Shown here in pieces: positions 40,530 through 51,399 of a DNA stretch of 64,000 bases. Made by a program: the position numbers and the translations under genes. The stretch is from NCBI RefSeq assembly GCF_958295425.1, contig NC_081136.1:3567311-3631310 (forward strand), given 5' to 3'. The notes beneath the pieces were generated by a model, which was not told the DNA's origin, made no database searches, and was given only the letters and a program-made list of their open reading frames with translations. Positions within the stretch are counted from its first letter, which is position 1, and every line of letters begins with the position of its first letter. The stretch comes from Solea solea. Taxonomy: Eukaryota > Chordata > Actinopteri > Pleuronectiformes > Soleidae.

Positions 40530-42096
40530 CTCACAGCTTAGGGGGGGTCAAAATATCGATTTGGTGACATACCGTCATCCTTCCTCGTGCAATACGATAA
40601 TATTGTTCATTTAATCAACAAATTAAGGCACTCTGGCCGGCATTGCTACTTCATGTCCCTTTGTGGCAGCACTGCTCAAATTTGGGGGAAACTTGGGGCG
40701 GAATTACCTGGCTGAAGAAGAGAGGGAGTTTTGGATTGTACATGGATTTTATGACCTTTGTTCTCCATGTTATGAATAAATAGAGAAATCCTGGAGAGAA
40801 ATTCCTGCCAACAAAATTATGTCTGAAGTAGAAACGTCGATCATCTCTCACAATGGAGCACTTGCGGTATTTGTACTACCTCATAAAGACTGCAGTGACG
40901 GAAGCACACACTGATGTGAGGCATGTGTGGTGGTGGTGTTTGGAGAGAATACAAATGTTCCTCTGATAATCCCTAGTGACAGTTGAACAGCATTTAGCTT
41001 GAAATGCCTATTCCTAATGCCAACTTTAGACAGTTCACTTGGATTTGGGTAATCTCTGAGGCCTCTTGTAGCCGTCAGTCGGGAGTGTGCCACTGAAAAA
41101 TCTCAATTTGAAGGGCTAGTTAGACTGTACTCTTCACCCTTCCCTCCCCTCTAAATATTGGGACACACTATGCTCAAAATAGAAGGGTAGGCTTTAGTAG
41201 CATGAGGAAGGGGTGAAATGGGATTGAGTGTGAGACTCCCACGAGATTAAATCCTCATATCCACCACCACCACTGCCACATACCGCCTGCCATCCTCTCT
41301 TTCTACATTTGATGGCTGCTCACTGGGAGAGTAATTATAAATCCCAGGCATCACTTTGAATCGTAAACTCCCTTCATGTGGAGGCTAAAGGTCAACCGGT
41401 GCCGTTATAACCTTCTCTTTAAAAGCACGTTTGAAATGACTATTTTATGTGCATTCATTGTGTATTACGTTGACGTCACCCACTCTCATGCCAAAGGTTC
41501 CACTCCAACCTTGTTTTCCCTCATAAGACACGAAAAAATCTCCAGCATGGGCCTTTATCTCTGTGGCAGCATGTTGCCCCGCCTGCCGTCTGAGCAAACA
41601 GAATTACCTTGATGAGCAGAAGCAGCCTTGTTTACTCCATGTGTCAAGGTGCTTCGGGGGTGACTGTGACTCACTTGTCGAGCGAGGCGAAGAAACTTTT
41701 AGAGACAAGACAAAGCTGTAGAATCTGCTGGAAATTCCAAGGCGACTGTGATTCAGAGTTGACTGCTACTTGTACAGGTCGTGAACTTCTGCGAGTTCTT
41801 TTGAATTGTCTTGTTAGTCTGTTTTTTTTTGTGATTTGTCATCTGTGTTGACTCATATCTGTGCTTTGCCTCAACTTGACCCGGAAAAAAGTCAGAATTC
41901 TTATCGTATTTGTTTATACGATGACAACTGCACTCAGTATGTGGCACAAAAATACAGGATAAGTAGAAAAATCATCAATTCAACACATTCTGATTGACTG
42001 CATTATTTTTCAGTAGTGTCGTCATCTGCCAACACTAAAATTCCAAACAAAGACGACTGAATTGCATATGCAGCGTAGAAGAATTCATGATTAACA
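40530..42096. other. No gene recognised; possible repeat at 40540-40720
   Basis: GGGGTCAAAATATCGATTTGGTGACATACCGTCATCC near 40545 resembles the start of an interspersed teleost repeat with ATATCGAT termini, but the end cannot be defined. The remainder is unique-looking with only chance-length frames. Confidence 0.35.
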
Positions 42097-42193
42097 GGTC
42101 ATGTGTACACATGTAGGTCATGTGTACACATGTATATGTATATATATATACATGTATATGTATATATATATATATACACATGTATATGTATAG
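42097..42193. repeat. TA/CATG tandem array with palindromic 19-bp units
   Basis: AGGTCATGTGTACACATGT is repeated exactly twice (42097-42115 and 42116-42134). It is followed by TATATGTATATATATA blocks and a final ACACATGTATATGTATA. The core ACATGTGTACACATGT is self-complementary, so cruciforms are possible. Confidence 0.9.
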
Positions 42194-42271
42194 GCTACTG
42201 GCTGTACATCGCCTATAAATCCAGTTGATACTTAGTGACATAAACGCTTCACAAGGGAAAATAATGTTACT

Positions 42272-42285
42272 GTTGCCACAGCAAC
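42272..42285. promoter_or_regulatory. RFX X-box-like palindrome, exact half-sites
   Basis: GTTGC-CACA-GCAAC: perfect inverted half-sites with a 4-base spacer. Evidence is the motif only. Confidence 0.4.
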
Positions 42286-42304
42286 AATGTCGTCGATGGT
42301 ATCA

Positions 42305-42480
42305 AGCAGGGCTGCTCAATTATGGGAAAAACCAATAATCACAATCATTTGAGTTCATGGTTAAGACCAGCATGTCTGAGTGACTTTTGAATGAATTTAC
42401 CTTAAATTATACAACTATATAAAGTATATATATATAAATGATTGTATATTGTGTTTAACCCAGGAATTCCACTGAACACC
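42305..42480 (+). mobile_element. Probable teleost repeat fragment (GGGCTGCTCAATTATGG family)
   Basis: GGGCTGCTCAATTATGGGAAAAACCAATAATCACAATCATTTGAGTTCATGGTTAAGACCAGCATG resembles, from memory, the terminus of an abundant fish repeat (consensus GGGCTGCTCGATTATGGAAAAAATCATAATCACGATTATTT). The right boundary is unclear. Confidence 0.5.
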
Positions 42481-43530
42481 TGCTCAAACAGTCAAACACC
42501 ATTACATAATAGTTATTTTCAGAATAAAAGCCCCCCGATTTCTTGTAATAAACGTTTCGTATTCGATTATTTTGTTTTTGTCATCATTCGGGGCCGTAAT
42601 TGTAAGGTTGTTTTTTTTATCAAGTTTAGACCCGAAATATGTTTGATTTATTGGAAAGTGAAGAACCTATATCTAAAAATGTCCAAAATTTGGCCAAAAC
42701 AGGCCAAAAAAAATTCAAAAACAACAGAGATTGATTCTGGATATGGAGATGTGGGATAAAAAAAAAAAAAACACTATAGATCCACTTCACTCAGGGACAT
42801 CAGGAGATTGAAAGCATGCCCCTATAAAAATCCAAAGAAGCATCCATAAAAAGCTTGCCGCGAACCTACAGGTGAACACGTGTCACGTACAGGTAATCAA
42901 GAAATCAGCGTGACCCTCTAGATTTAATGATACAGATTCACACAAACATGCAGCTGTGGGCGCGATTTCTGCAAAGAAGTGAAGTGTGAATTGTTCTCTC
43001 CAGTTCCGTGTTATTAAAAAATCTATTTTATTGCAAACACTTCACTTCACTGGATGAGAGAATAATAACGTAATCAAATCTAGGTTTATGGGGGGGGGCG
43101 GGTGTGCCCATATAAACACAGATGGTGTTGTTGTTTTTCCCTATCACAGTTACACTGTGTAATCAGCTGTAACATCATAATAATGAGTTCTGAACACAAG
43201 TTCCACGGTCCACACCCAGTGCTGAAGTACACAGATAACACGGACATTCTATATTCATAATCTCTGTAATCACTAGAAATCAGCATGATCTCAATGTTGA
43301 ACAAAAATAACTGTGATGTACGGTTTTCGTCACGTGTTTACAAATAAACTGTAATTTAAAAAATAGAGGGCAGTAGAGAGGGCAGTAGACACGACAATTT
43401 TTATCACAATAAATGATAAATTCAATACTTTAAACTAAACTGTGAGGATTTAAAAGTGTAAAAATGTTATGTAAAAAAGTACTTTGGGGGTTTAGTTACA
43501 CTTTAAGCATTTTTAGTTGTGATATAAATA

Positions 43531-43733
43531 AGCAATAATTGTGCGGAAGTCACAAAATCGACCATATTACTATCGAGTACTTCTTTTGCTCAGGTGTGTT
43601 TATATAGTTTTTCATGAAAAAAAGGACGTAAGACACTCTATATTGCAGACTCTTATCGTCTCTGTATAAACTGTACGTTTTAACATAGAAATGGAAAAAA
43701 GCAGCCTAAATACTCTGTGTTCTAAGGGTTAAT
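43531..43733 (+). repeat. Dispersed repeat family ending TTCTAAGGGTTAA, copy 2
   Basis: Partner of 28386-28632 with the same order of shared blocks and the same terminal CTCTGTGTTCTAAGGGTTAA. It is shorter internally. A small direct repeat (AGAGGGCAGTAG twice) lies at 43366-43389, just outside. Confidence 0.75.
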
Positions 43734-44554
43734 CACTGTATAAATAACTCTATTTACACCGTTTATTTACTCTCTCATTCGTCATATTTAACTGTGTTCA
43801 GCAGCGACAGCGTGAAGTCTTCCCCGACCTTGATGCACAACTGTACATCACGTCTGAACGACCTTGTCGTCTCTCTCTCCTCATTAGTCTCGCATGTACT
43901 TTATGTCAGGATGACTAAGTGACGTGTCCTACTCTTCTCAGCTGCATTGTAGGAGAATTTAAATCATCGCATCGCCTCTGTGGAGAACCACGTTCATGTT
44001 AATGTGCGAATGTGTGGAGGAGGGCAGGGGGAAACTAAAGTAGGCCAAAGGGATGGGGGCAGGCGATGATGGCGATGGTGGGGGTCGTCATGGTGACAGC
44101 AGCCAAAGAACCAAATGCACCTGTGTAATCTCAGTAAATGGTTAATTCCATTTGCTGATTCATGAAGCCATGACATGTATCCTTTCATGTCTTTAAAGGA
44201 ACAGCATGTCAAATCTAGCAAGTTTTTATGTTGCAGCTGAATGTCCTTCACCACCTTCTCTTCAGTTTGCATTAGCGATGGGAAGTCCGGCTCTTTTTAA
44301 AAGATTCAGTCGGCTCTCATGCCTCCTAAACGCCTTCTATTTTAGCCTAAGCAATGATGATGGTTTGTGTGTTGGTAAGCAAATTTTAATCTTTAACATT
44401 TCAATTAAACCTTTAAATGAAACCAACCTAACCCTCACTGAGCTTTGCAGTCTCCAACATCTTTGAAACTTCTTTCAGCCAGATGCTGCTTCTTCTTTGT
44501 TTTTTTAGTTCATACTTCTCATTACCGTAGTTTGTGATATCTAAGAAATCCAGA
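43734..44554. other. No gene recognised; possible repeat terminus near 44270-44320
   Basis: TTAGCGATGGGAAGTCCGGCTCTTTTTAAAAGATTCAGTCGGCTCT near 44273 resembles the start of an interspersed fish repeat (GATGGGAAGTTCGGCTCTTTT). It is too short to delimit. The 44250-44466 open frame is probably part of it. Confidence 0.35.
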
Positions 44555-44685
44555 AACTATGGACTGGCGATCTGTCCAGGGTTTGACCAGCGCCTTTTCG
44601 CCCTACACCAGCTGAGATTGGCACAGCAGCACCAGGCGGGCTAAATATCATGATGGTCATAAGAGGGTTAAGTGTATGGCACTTT
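44555..44685 (+). mobile_element. tRNA-headed SINE family, 3' part, sense
   Basis: ACTATGGACTGGCGATCTGTCCAGGGTTTGACCAGCGCCTTTTCGCCCTACACCAGCTGAGATTGGCACAGCAGCACC is a clear match to the tail of the family. The head is missing. Confidence 0.75.
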
Positions 44686-44689
44686 ATAG

Positions 44690-44850
44690 ATGATTATTTA
44701 CTGACCTAAGGGCACTTTATCCGAGTATTTTAACTTAATTATTTTATCTTACTATGCTGCTAAGTATTGTGACTGTCACCACATAGCATTTCATTGTGTA
44801 GGAATATTACGCAATGACAATAAAGTACCTACCTACTCTACTCTACTCTG
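44690..44850 (+). mobile_element. Retrotransposon-like 3' tail with CTACT repeats
   Basis: The phrase CACCACATAGCATTTCATTGTGTAGGAATATTACGCAATGACAATAAAGTACC followed by (CTACT)n repeats matches a typical teleost retrotransposon 3' tail (TTTCGTTGTGTATxxxxCAATGACAATAAAG). The internal AATAAAG would act as its poly(A) signal. The 5' extent is uncertain. Confidence 0.55.
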
Positions 44851-44876
44851 GCTCCCTGATCTCTCTAAACATCGAT

Positions 44877-44890
44877 GTTGCTACGGTAAC
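44877..44890. promoter_or_regulatory. RFX X-box-like palindrome
   Basis: GTTGCTACGGTAAC, an imperfect palindrome close to the RFX consensus GTTRCCATGGYAAC. Evidence is the motif only. Confidence 0.3.
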
Positions 44891-45329
44891 AAGGGTTTCA
44901 AGTTCTGGCCAGAAAATGAGGCAAAATAATTAATTTAAAAGGCAAAGACACTGATTAAAACATTGTTTTGATTTTCTTTAAATCTCTCCTCTTTTGTGTT
45001 CCCCGACATTAAAATCCCGAACCCAAAAAAGCACTCCGTTGCACTTGCAGCACCAAAGACTGCAGGTTTTGAGACGCCGTGCATGAGTGACAACAGTTGC
45101 AGCAGGATTACAACAGCCATGTCTGTGTGAGGAGTTTTTGTGTCTTAATGGTTTCCTCCATGGCGAGTTGTGGGACCAGGAGAAAGTCATGCAAGCGTGG
45201 AAATTGGGTTCTAGTTGTGGGTTTTTGGCACACAATCTCATTTTAACGCGTATAAAACGTATGTAAAACAGACTCTGTGAGGATTAAAGATACATCCAGC
45301 AGTTGTTTTGTAGCTGCTGGAGCAGGAAA

Positions 45330-45462
45330 GGATTTCTTTCAGAAAATATTCGCATATAAGAAGCTGAAAAATCAGATAACTTGTTTTTAATTATGACAAA
45401 AACATAGATTATCGACATAGTTGGGGATTAGTTGAGTAAACTGTTGCAGCCACTCATATCAC
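45330..45462 (+). mobile_element. TCGTTGCAGCCC-type repeat, sense, 3' part
   Basis: CAGAAAATATTCGCATATAAGAAGCTGAAAAATCAGATAACTTG, then ATAGATTATCGACATAGTTGGGGATTAGTTGAGTAAACTGTTGCAGCCAC. This is the best-preserved end of this family in the window. Confidence 0.75.
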
Positions 45463-46049
45463 ATAATAAGATCTGCAGTCATTAAAAAGGTGAGAACGAT
45501 CCTGGGAAAAAAAGTTTTAAGGCTGACACTGTTTTATGTTACAGTTATGTTATGTTATGTTAAAGTGTTTCTTCTTTTGAATACCCCCAATTTCACTTTA
45601 CACTGTGCCCTGAAAGGAAAAAGTGCATCCTCCAAAAGTTCTAGAGATGCCTTTTCCTCTTGTTATAGAGGTCCCAAAATCAGGCTCCTGCATTAGTGTC
45701 ACGAAAAATGATGTCTGCAGCCTGATGATCAAAGCTGCTGTGTGCCTTTAAAAAGCTTGACTCTCGGGGGCAAAAAGGGGGGCTTCATTGACTCCGGCTC
45801 CTCTTCTCTCTGCCTTTGAGGAAGCGACAGGGCTTTCATTTGCTCCTGCTGCCTCACCGCTATTACCACGAGAGAGAGAGAGTAGGTGCCCACGGCCTTT
45901 TCATCTTAAAGAGCGCACTGGAACAAGGTGTGCTTAGATAATGCTGTCATTTTCATTTCACTTTCAGGATGAGTTTAAAAGATATGATTATATATGAAAA
46001 AAAATAAGCTGGCACTGCCTCCAATTTTTATGATTTTGGTGCTAGAGTA

Positions 46050-46330
46050 AGCTTTCAGAGAAATGTCTTGGTTCATCAAAGGATTGTCGTCTGGTGCTGC
46101 CAACACCCCGCACACGACAATCTAGACACGTTCCGTGTGTTGTTCCACACTGGTGGAATGACCCACCGAGCGCTACCTGTCCATCTTCAAGAAGCTCTTG
46201 AAGGCCCAGCTCTTCCAAGAGCATCTTCTGTCCTAGCACTTTCCCTACTTGGATCAGCCCACTGTTCCCATCTAGAGGAGTTCTTTCCAAGACTTCTCCT
46301 ATATGTCGCTTTGGATAAATGTTAAATGTC
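46050..46330 (+). mobile_element. LINE (L2-like) 3' end fragment
   Basis: The plus frame 46068-46325 covers CCATCTTCAAGAAGCTCTTGAAGGCCCAGCTCTTCCAAGAGCATCTTCTGTCCTAGCAC. In teleost L2-type LINEs this codes the end of the ORF2 reverse-transcriptase protein (Phe-Lys-Lys-Leu-Leu-Lys-xx-Leu-Phe-Gln-Glu-His in an adjacent frame). It ends with the characteristic TATGTCGCTTTGGATAAATGTTAAATG tail. It is frameshifted and 5' truncated, so inactive. Confidence 0.75.
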
Positions 46331-46674
46331 TCATTAAAGTACGACCATTCAGAATGAGCAACGTCGAGGTCTAATTCTTAAGTTCTTCTTCACCCTGAAG
46401 TCCAAACCAAACAAGATATCATATTGGAGCGTTTACACTTTGGCAAAGACTTCCTCAGTCTCTCTGTGTAACAAAGCAGCTTGTGAGCACAGCGTTTTAT
46501 TCTCGGAGGTGTGAAAAACCTGACGTAGTCTTCAGAAATAACAGCACACACAGTCTTAGGAGGTGTTTTGTTACCTAGCAACTTGACTGAGAAAACCTTA
46601 CTTTGACGCAGTGCTATTAGTGAAGTAACGCCATTAACCCAACAGAAATTTGTAACCTACAGTAGTCCACCCAC

Positions 46675-46696
46675 GGGGGGTGGGGGTTGGGGGGGG
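46675..46696 (+). repeat. G-rich tract, G-quadruplex-capable
   Basis: GGGGGG-T-GGGGG-TT-GGGGGGGG: four or more G runs can be drawn with loops of 1-2 bases. Flanking DNA is unremarkable and no promoter is evident. Confidence 0.75.
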
Positions 46697-47097
46697 ACAC
46701 AACAAACTCTATCTGCCTCGTACTTTAAGGCAACAACTGTGTCGGGTTCAGCTCGGCTGCCATCTTGCAAACACCGCAGAGAGGAATTAAAAAATCCCCT
46801 CTGAAGTGTGGGAGCGCTGATGAAGCCGCGCAGGCAGAAGGTTCACCGGTGTTTGAACACAACAAACAGACAGCCAGCATTACGCTCCCTTGTTCAATTT
46901 ACAGGCGACCGCGAGCCAGTGCAGCATTAAACAAGCATCTGGGTGTTTTGGCTCAGGCCGCCGTTGGCTTGGAGGAGATGAGACATCCCTTTTTTTTGCG
47001 TGGCTCAGCACCGAGATGCAAGTCACCACATGTGAGACTGCAGGCCTGTCGCAGTGGAGGAACTTCCCTAAGGGGCTGATTTGAGGGTGCAAAAGCA

Positions 47098-47335
47098 TTC
47101 ATCCATCCATCCATCAATTTTCTACGGCTTTATCCTCCACAGAACCCAATCATTTATCTAATCCCCATATTGCATGTTTTTGGACTGTGGAAGGAAACTG
47201 GAAAACCCATGCACACACAGGGAAAACAAATTCCATGCATTAAGGTCCTTGTTCCAATCAGGGCTCAAACCTGGGTCTTCCTGGTGCAAAGGCAAGAGTG
47301 CTAACCACTACACCAACCGTGTGACCTGGTGCACG
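47098..47335 (-). mobile_element. tRNA-headed SINE, antisense, with (CATC)n end
   Basis: It starts with (CATC)n and TTTTCTACGGCTTTATCC. Then come TGCATGTTTTTGGACTGTGGAAGGAAACTGGAAAACCCATGCACACACAGGG, GGGCTCAAACCTGGG (box B complement) and GAGTGCTAACCACTACACCAACCGTGTGACC (box A complement). The tRNA-like head is well preserved, making this the best head copy in the window. Confidence 0.85.
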
Positions 47336-47504
47336 CACATAAGTGGCAGAATAAAAGCCTTTTTATCAACAACTAATACAACTAAGACAACTATTTTGAT
47401 CATACATTCATCAGTTTAAGTGTTTTTTATAAGTTTTCTGATTTTTTTAAGCTCCTTAAATGTTTATATTTTCTGTTTTCTTGTGCCATATAGCAAAGAA
47501 ATTG

Positions 47505-47993
47505 TTAACCCTTTAATTGTTAACCCTGAAAGCTGAGAAGTTGCACGCCAAAGCCAACGTGTGGTTTTTACGGTAATTTCACACGCGATGCTGCAGGAAG
47601 CCAGCAAATCAACGTCTTCGACGCCAGAAAAGTTGGAAAGAAAACGCCTGTACATAATTTAAATTTTTTGGCCTGTTTTTGGACATTGAGAGAAAAACTC
47701 AAACAAATGTTATGTTAAATATGTTTTATACTGCTCATATTTCAAATTTAACATGCAAAAATATGGTGTTCATGTACAACTACAGTGTTTGGGCTTGTTT
47801 TCCTTCATTTTAAATTGTTAATACACCATTTTAACATGCAGTAAATTGTAAATAACTGCCACATATTGGAAGTTATTCTGGAAAAATGGGCTAAAGCAAC
47901 TTAGTCACAGGACATTTTCTGGCCCTTTCATGGTTATATTAAGCACAAAACAGAAAAACAAGTCCAGACAGACATTTTGAGGCTTAGGTGTTA
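47505..47993 (-). mobile_element. MITE-like repeat, copy 2 (inverted)
   Basis: The left edge TTAACCCTTTAA matches the complement of the right edge of 58523-58937. The right edge carries GTCCAGACAGACATTTTGAGGCTTAGGTGTTA, the complement of that copy's left edge, but the final AAGGGTTAA is mutated. About 480 bases, longer than the 58.5 kb copy because of a block around 47660-47760 containing GGCCTGTTTTTGGACATTG. No coding capacity. Confidence 0.8.
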
Positions 47994-50140
47994 TATGATT
48001 TATTTTAGAGACATTTGAGTATTTTGAGTAAACATCATTTTGAGGTTTGGGAAACATCAATCAACATTTTCAGACCCTTGTACGTCATGTTTAATTGTAC
48101 AATAATATATTATTTGTACCATTTACATCTAGAGTCTTTGAGCCAAGTGCCAGGTAATTTCATGACTTTAAAAGTCTATCCACTCATATGCATAACTCGA
48201 CATGATTGCTTCCGGAAAAATGCTTATTTTGTTGATCTCACCTGCTGCAATCTCACTTAAAGACTATCAAATGCCTAAGTGTGCCTTCCAGGAAACTTAC
48301 TGAGAATATGAGACCATTAAAGTGAAGCGTTAGAGATCATTTTGTATCCCTAGTGCCTAAAAGAAATCATAATAGTAATCAGAGACGGGAAAATAACGCA
48401 TTTGACATAAATTGTCAACGCATATAGACATATAACAAGTACTGAGGGCTCACAAGTAAACAAAGCTTTATTTTAAGGGAAAATACCGACCTTGAACTAT
48501 CAAAAACAAAACAATAAAAAGTAATTACATATCAATTCACTGTGAGGAAAAGACGGGAAAGCTCGACAGGATCAAAACGACCTTCACGCGATACAAAATA
48601 CCTTTCGAGGAGGTAAATATGGAGCTGTTGTTGCCTACGAGTATGACGTCAACACACAGACGTAGCGAGTAAACGCAAACAACAAGCGAACCAGATGAAT
48701 TCACGGCACCAACGTGCTGTGGACAATGATGTTCCCTTTGTCTCATTAATCGATTTTTTTGGGAAGTTTCGTGGCTCTCATATGCAAAGTCACGAGCTGA
48801 ACATCAGTGTGACCGAGTCCAGGCCTGGAGATCTGCTCAAATATTTCCCCGCCAGATTAAGTTTGCTAAACACACAATTCAGTGCAATTACGTTCGCCTC
48901 ACGTGTGTCATTACGATGATGAGGAAGCAACCTGTAAATATCATTGTATTCAAAGAAGAACGCAGACAGACAGAAAGAAGTTTTAACAGATAAACTGATA
49001 GATGAAAAGAGATTTAATACAATTTATCCTGTATGATTGTAAAAAAAAAAAATGGTAATGGTGAATGGAGTTTTAGCTCCCACTCTCATCTGGAATGGCA
49101 AACCCTAAGCTTCTTATCACTTTCCCTTATTTATTCTGTCACCATCTCCAATTCATTTCTCCACCATGGCGCGTTGACGCAATCGCACAGATAAGCAGGC
49201 GGAACAAACACGTCGCCGACTGTTCTCTGCTCTGGGGAACGTTGGTGAGTGGGAGAAGTTTGAACAGACCTTCTTCCAAGAATTCACAAGTAACATTTGA
49301 AAACTAAAACTTGTGTGAGGTGTTTCAAGTTGAAGACAGAAGAGAAAGCGAGATGAAAGGTAATCTTACGTTCTACAAATGGTGACATTTCAGCTGTTTG
49401 GGTCTCTCGGAAGTCCATAAAACGTGGAAACTGCAGAACGTGGTAGCCAGTGCCGACTCCGGTTTGTCCTCCGGGCAACAAACGAGGCCTTCTACAAGTC
49501 CTTGAATATTTACCACAGCACAGTTTAATCCACAAGAGAGGGAAAAAGCACCACCCAAACTCTCCGAGCAAAGGATTAAACCTATAGGCTTCACCTCGCA
49601 CCTTCACACACCCACACTGCCACTCAAACAACATCACTCTTCCCCAATAGCCAGATATTTTAGCTTCCCTACGGTATTAGACTAAACAAACGCTGCTAAG
49701 TACTGACACCGACTCGGTTGGGAAGTAGCGCCTCGAGCTTCGGCGTCGTGATGAGTCACCACAAACGGATTTCGAGAGCAGTTGTGAGTAGCTGCCCCAG
49801 ATATTTCATATAGTCAAGGGAGGGATTAAAATTCAGTGGCTTTGATCCCGTTTTAATGCGATGCCTACCATCTTTCCTGCCACCTTCGGTGACACGCGGC
49901 GATTTCTTCTCTGCCAGCAATCAGTGCGAGTAAGTCAAGACTGTTGGTGTTCAGTGGAGAGTCTGCTCGGCAGTGTCAGTGACATTAGAGAGTATCAATT
50001 CCCGCCACTTTTGTTTTATTCTTCTCAACGTGAGTGACAGCTGAGGTCAGATGAGGACACATTTGCTTTTACTCCATTTCTAGGCAGGGTTTTTCTGTTG
50101 CTTTCAGATTATATTGTTGGGAATGAGGTTAAGACCCTCA
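47994..50140. other. No gene recognised
   Basis: Mostly unique DNA with a poly(A) at about 49040-49051. A 117-codon minus frame (49637-49284) and a donor-like GAAC|GTAAGAT on minus near 49369 occur without a matching strong acceptor. A plus acceptor and donor near 49918/49930 would enclose only 12 bases. I call none of these. Confidence 0.45.
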
Positions 50141-50149
50141 TGAAGTGTT

Positions 50150-50720
50150 GTTGGATTTTTTTGTTTTTTTATAACTGCATGGCCTTGCAAGGTCTTGAAA
50201 TCATTTGTGTAAAAGTCCGGGGGCTTGTTTTTCTTCTCTGTAACCTTTATGAGAAAAGCCAAAAAATGTATACAAGTGAACATTTGTGCCAAATTTATAT
50301 TCTCTTGGTAATCTATAAATCAGCACATTTGCAGAAGAAAAAATGTTTTTGAGGTAACAGTGACCTTGATTTTTTTAAAGCAGTGGAACATTTCTGCCAA
50401 ATTTTAAAAGAATTCCCTGAAGACATTTCCAAAATATCATCCGTCTGTCCCAGGAATGTCACAGTCTTACCAAGAATGCCTAAAAGTGAATGATTAACTT
50501 TTATCAGGATCCACATATGTGAGCAACGGCAGTGATGGATGCATGTACAAGTTATTTTCTTAGATAAGGGCAGACATTTCAGACTGAAAAATGCCTGAAT
50601 GCACAACAAAAACAATAACTTAAGTTTCCTGACTCTCTGCCTGATCTGTTCACCAAACTTCATTAAAATTCTGTTCAGTACTTTTGAGGCCAAAATAAAA
50701 GAAACACACACCGGGGGTGG
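50150..50720 (+). repeat. Unclassified teleost repeat (TGTGCCAAATTT ... GAAGAATTCCCT family)
   Basis: Phrases such as AAGTGAACATTTGTGCCAAATTTAT, TTTGAGGTAACAGTGACCTTGA, CAAATTTTAAAAGAATTCCCTGAAGACATTTCC and CACCAAACTTCATTAAAATTCTGTTCAGTACTTTTGAGG recur through the segment. I recognise them from a widespread noncoding teleost repeat. The TTTGTGCCAAATTT and ATTTCTGCCAAATTTT occurrences show internal repetition at ~105-base spacing. Confidence 0.55.
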
Positions 50721-51078
50721 TGAGAACAGTTTGTGTCTTCTGTGTCTCGGCAGTACTGGTCCAAATGGGATGGCAAAAAAAATAAGGTCAAACTCTGAGT
50801 CTGTAAGCTAGTTTGAGACATCTGGCAACCGTGACGCTCCTGCACGAGGAGAAATTCAAGGCAAAAAAGAAAAACTTGCCTCCGATTGCACACACACGAG
50901 AGCCTTGGCGGCGTGGAGTGTTTCTCCATGGTTGTTTTTCTTCAGGTCTGGGACTATTTGTACATATTGGTGGTTCTGTACACCGTATGCTGACATGTAG
51001 CTGCAATAACGGGAGGAAAAAAGGTTTGAAATGTTTTTGAGCTTGAGCTTGGGTGAGAAGGCTAAAGTGTCGTTTCCA

Positions 51079-51394
51079 AGTGAGGGAGCGCAAAGAACAA
51101 GTGAGGGAGTGCAAAGAACGAATCAGGGAACGCAAAGAACAAGTAAGGGAGCGCAAAGAACAAGTAAGGGAGCGCAAAGAACAAGTGAGGGAGCACAAAG
51201 AACAAGTGAGGGAGTGCCAAGAACAAGTCAGGGAGTGCAAAGAACAAATCAAGGAGCACAAAGAACAAATCAGGGAGCGCAAACAAGTGAGGGAGTGCAA
51301 AGAAGAAGTGAGGGAGTGTAAAGAAGAAGTGAGGGAGTGCAAAGAACAAGTGAGGGAGCGCAAAGAACAAGTGAGGGAGTGCAGAGAACAAGTG
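51079..51394 (+). repeat. 21-bp minisatellite, 15 units, open in several frames on both strands
   Basis: Fifteen units of AGTGAGGGAGCGCAAAGAACA occupy 51079-51390, followed by a partial unit. Fourteen are 21 bp and unit 10 (51268-51285) is 18 bp, a clean 3-base loss. One plus frame (51053-51442) reads a 7-residue repeat VRERKEQ with R/C/H alternation. Another plus frame and several minus frames are also open, including one of 191 codons (51363-50788). That heptad is highly charged and would favour a helical rod. There is no start context, splice support or flanking domain, so I interpret it as a noncoding minisatellite whose period is divisible by three. Confidence 0.9.
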
Positions 51395-51399
51395 TATTC

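Noticed and set aside
46068..46325. 85-codon frame as a gene
   Set aside because: It overlaps a decayed LINE 3' end and is frameshifted relative to the LINE protein.
49918..49931. Acceptor followed 12 bases later by GTAAGT
   Set aside because: A 12-base exon is too short to credit without transcript data.
50788..51363. 191-codon minus-strand open frame (Leu/Thr/Cys/Ser heptads)
   Set aside because: It is the antisense reading of the 21-bp minisatellite; the unit simply lacks stops in that frame.
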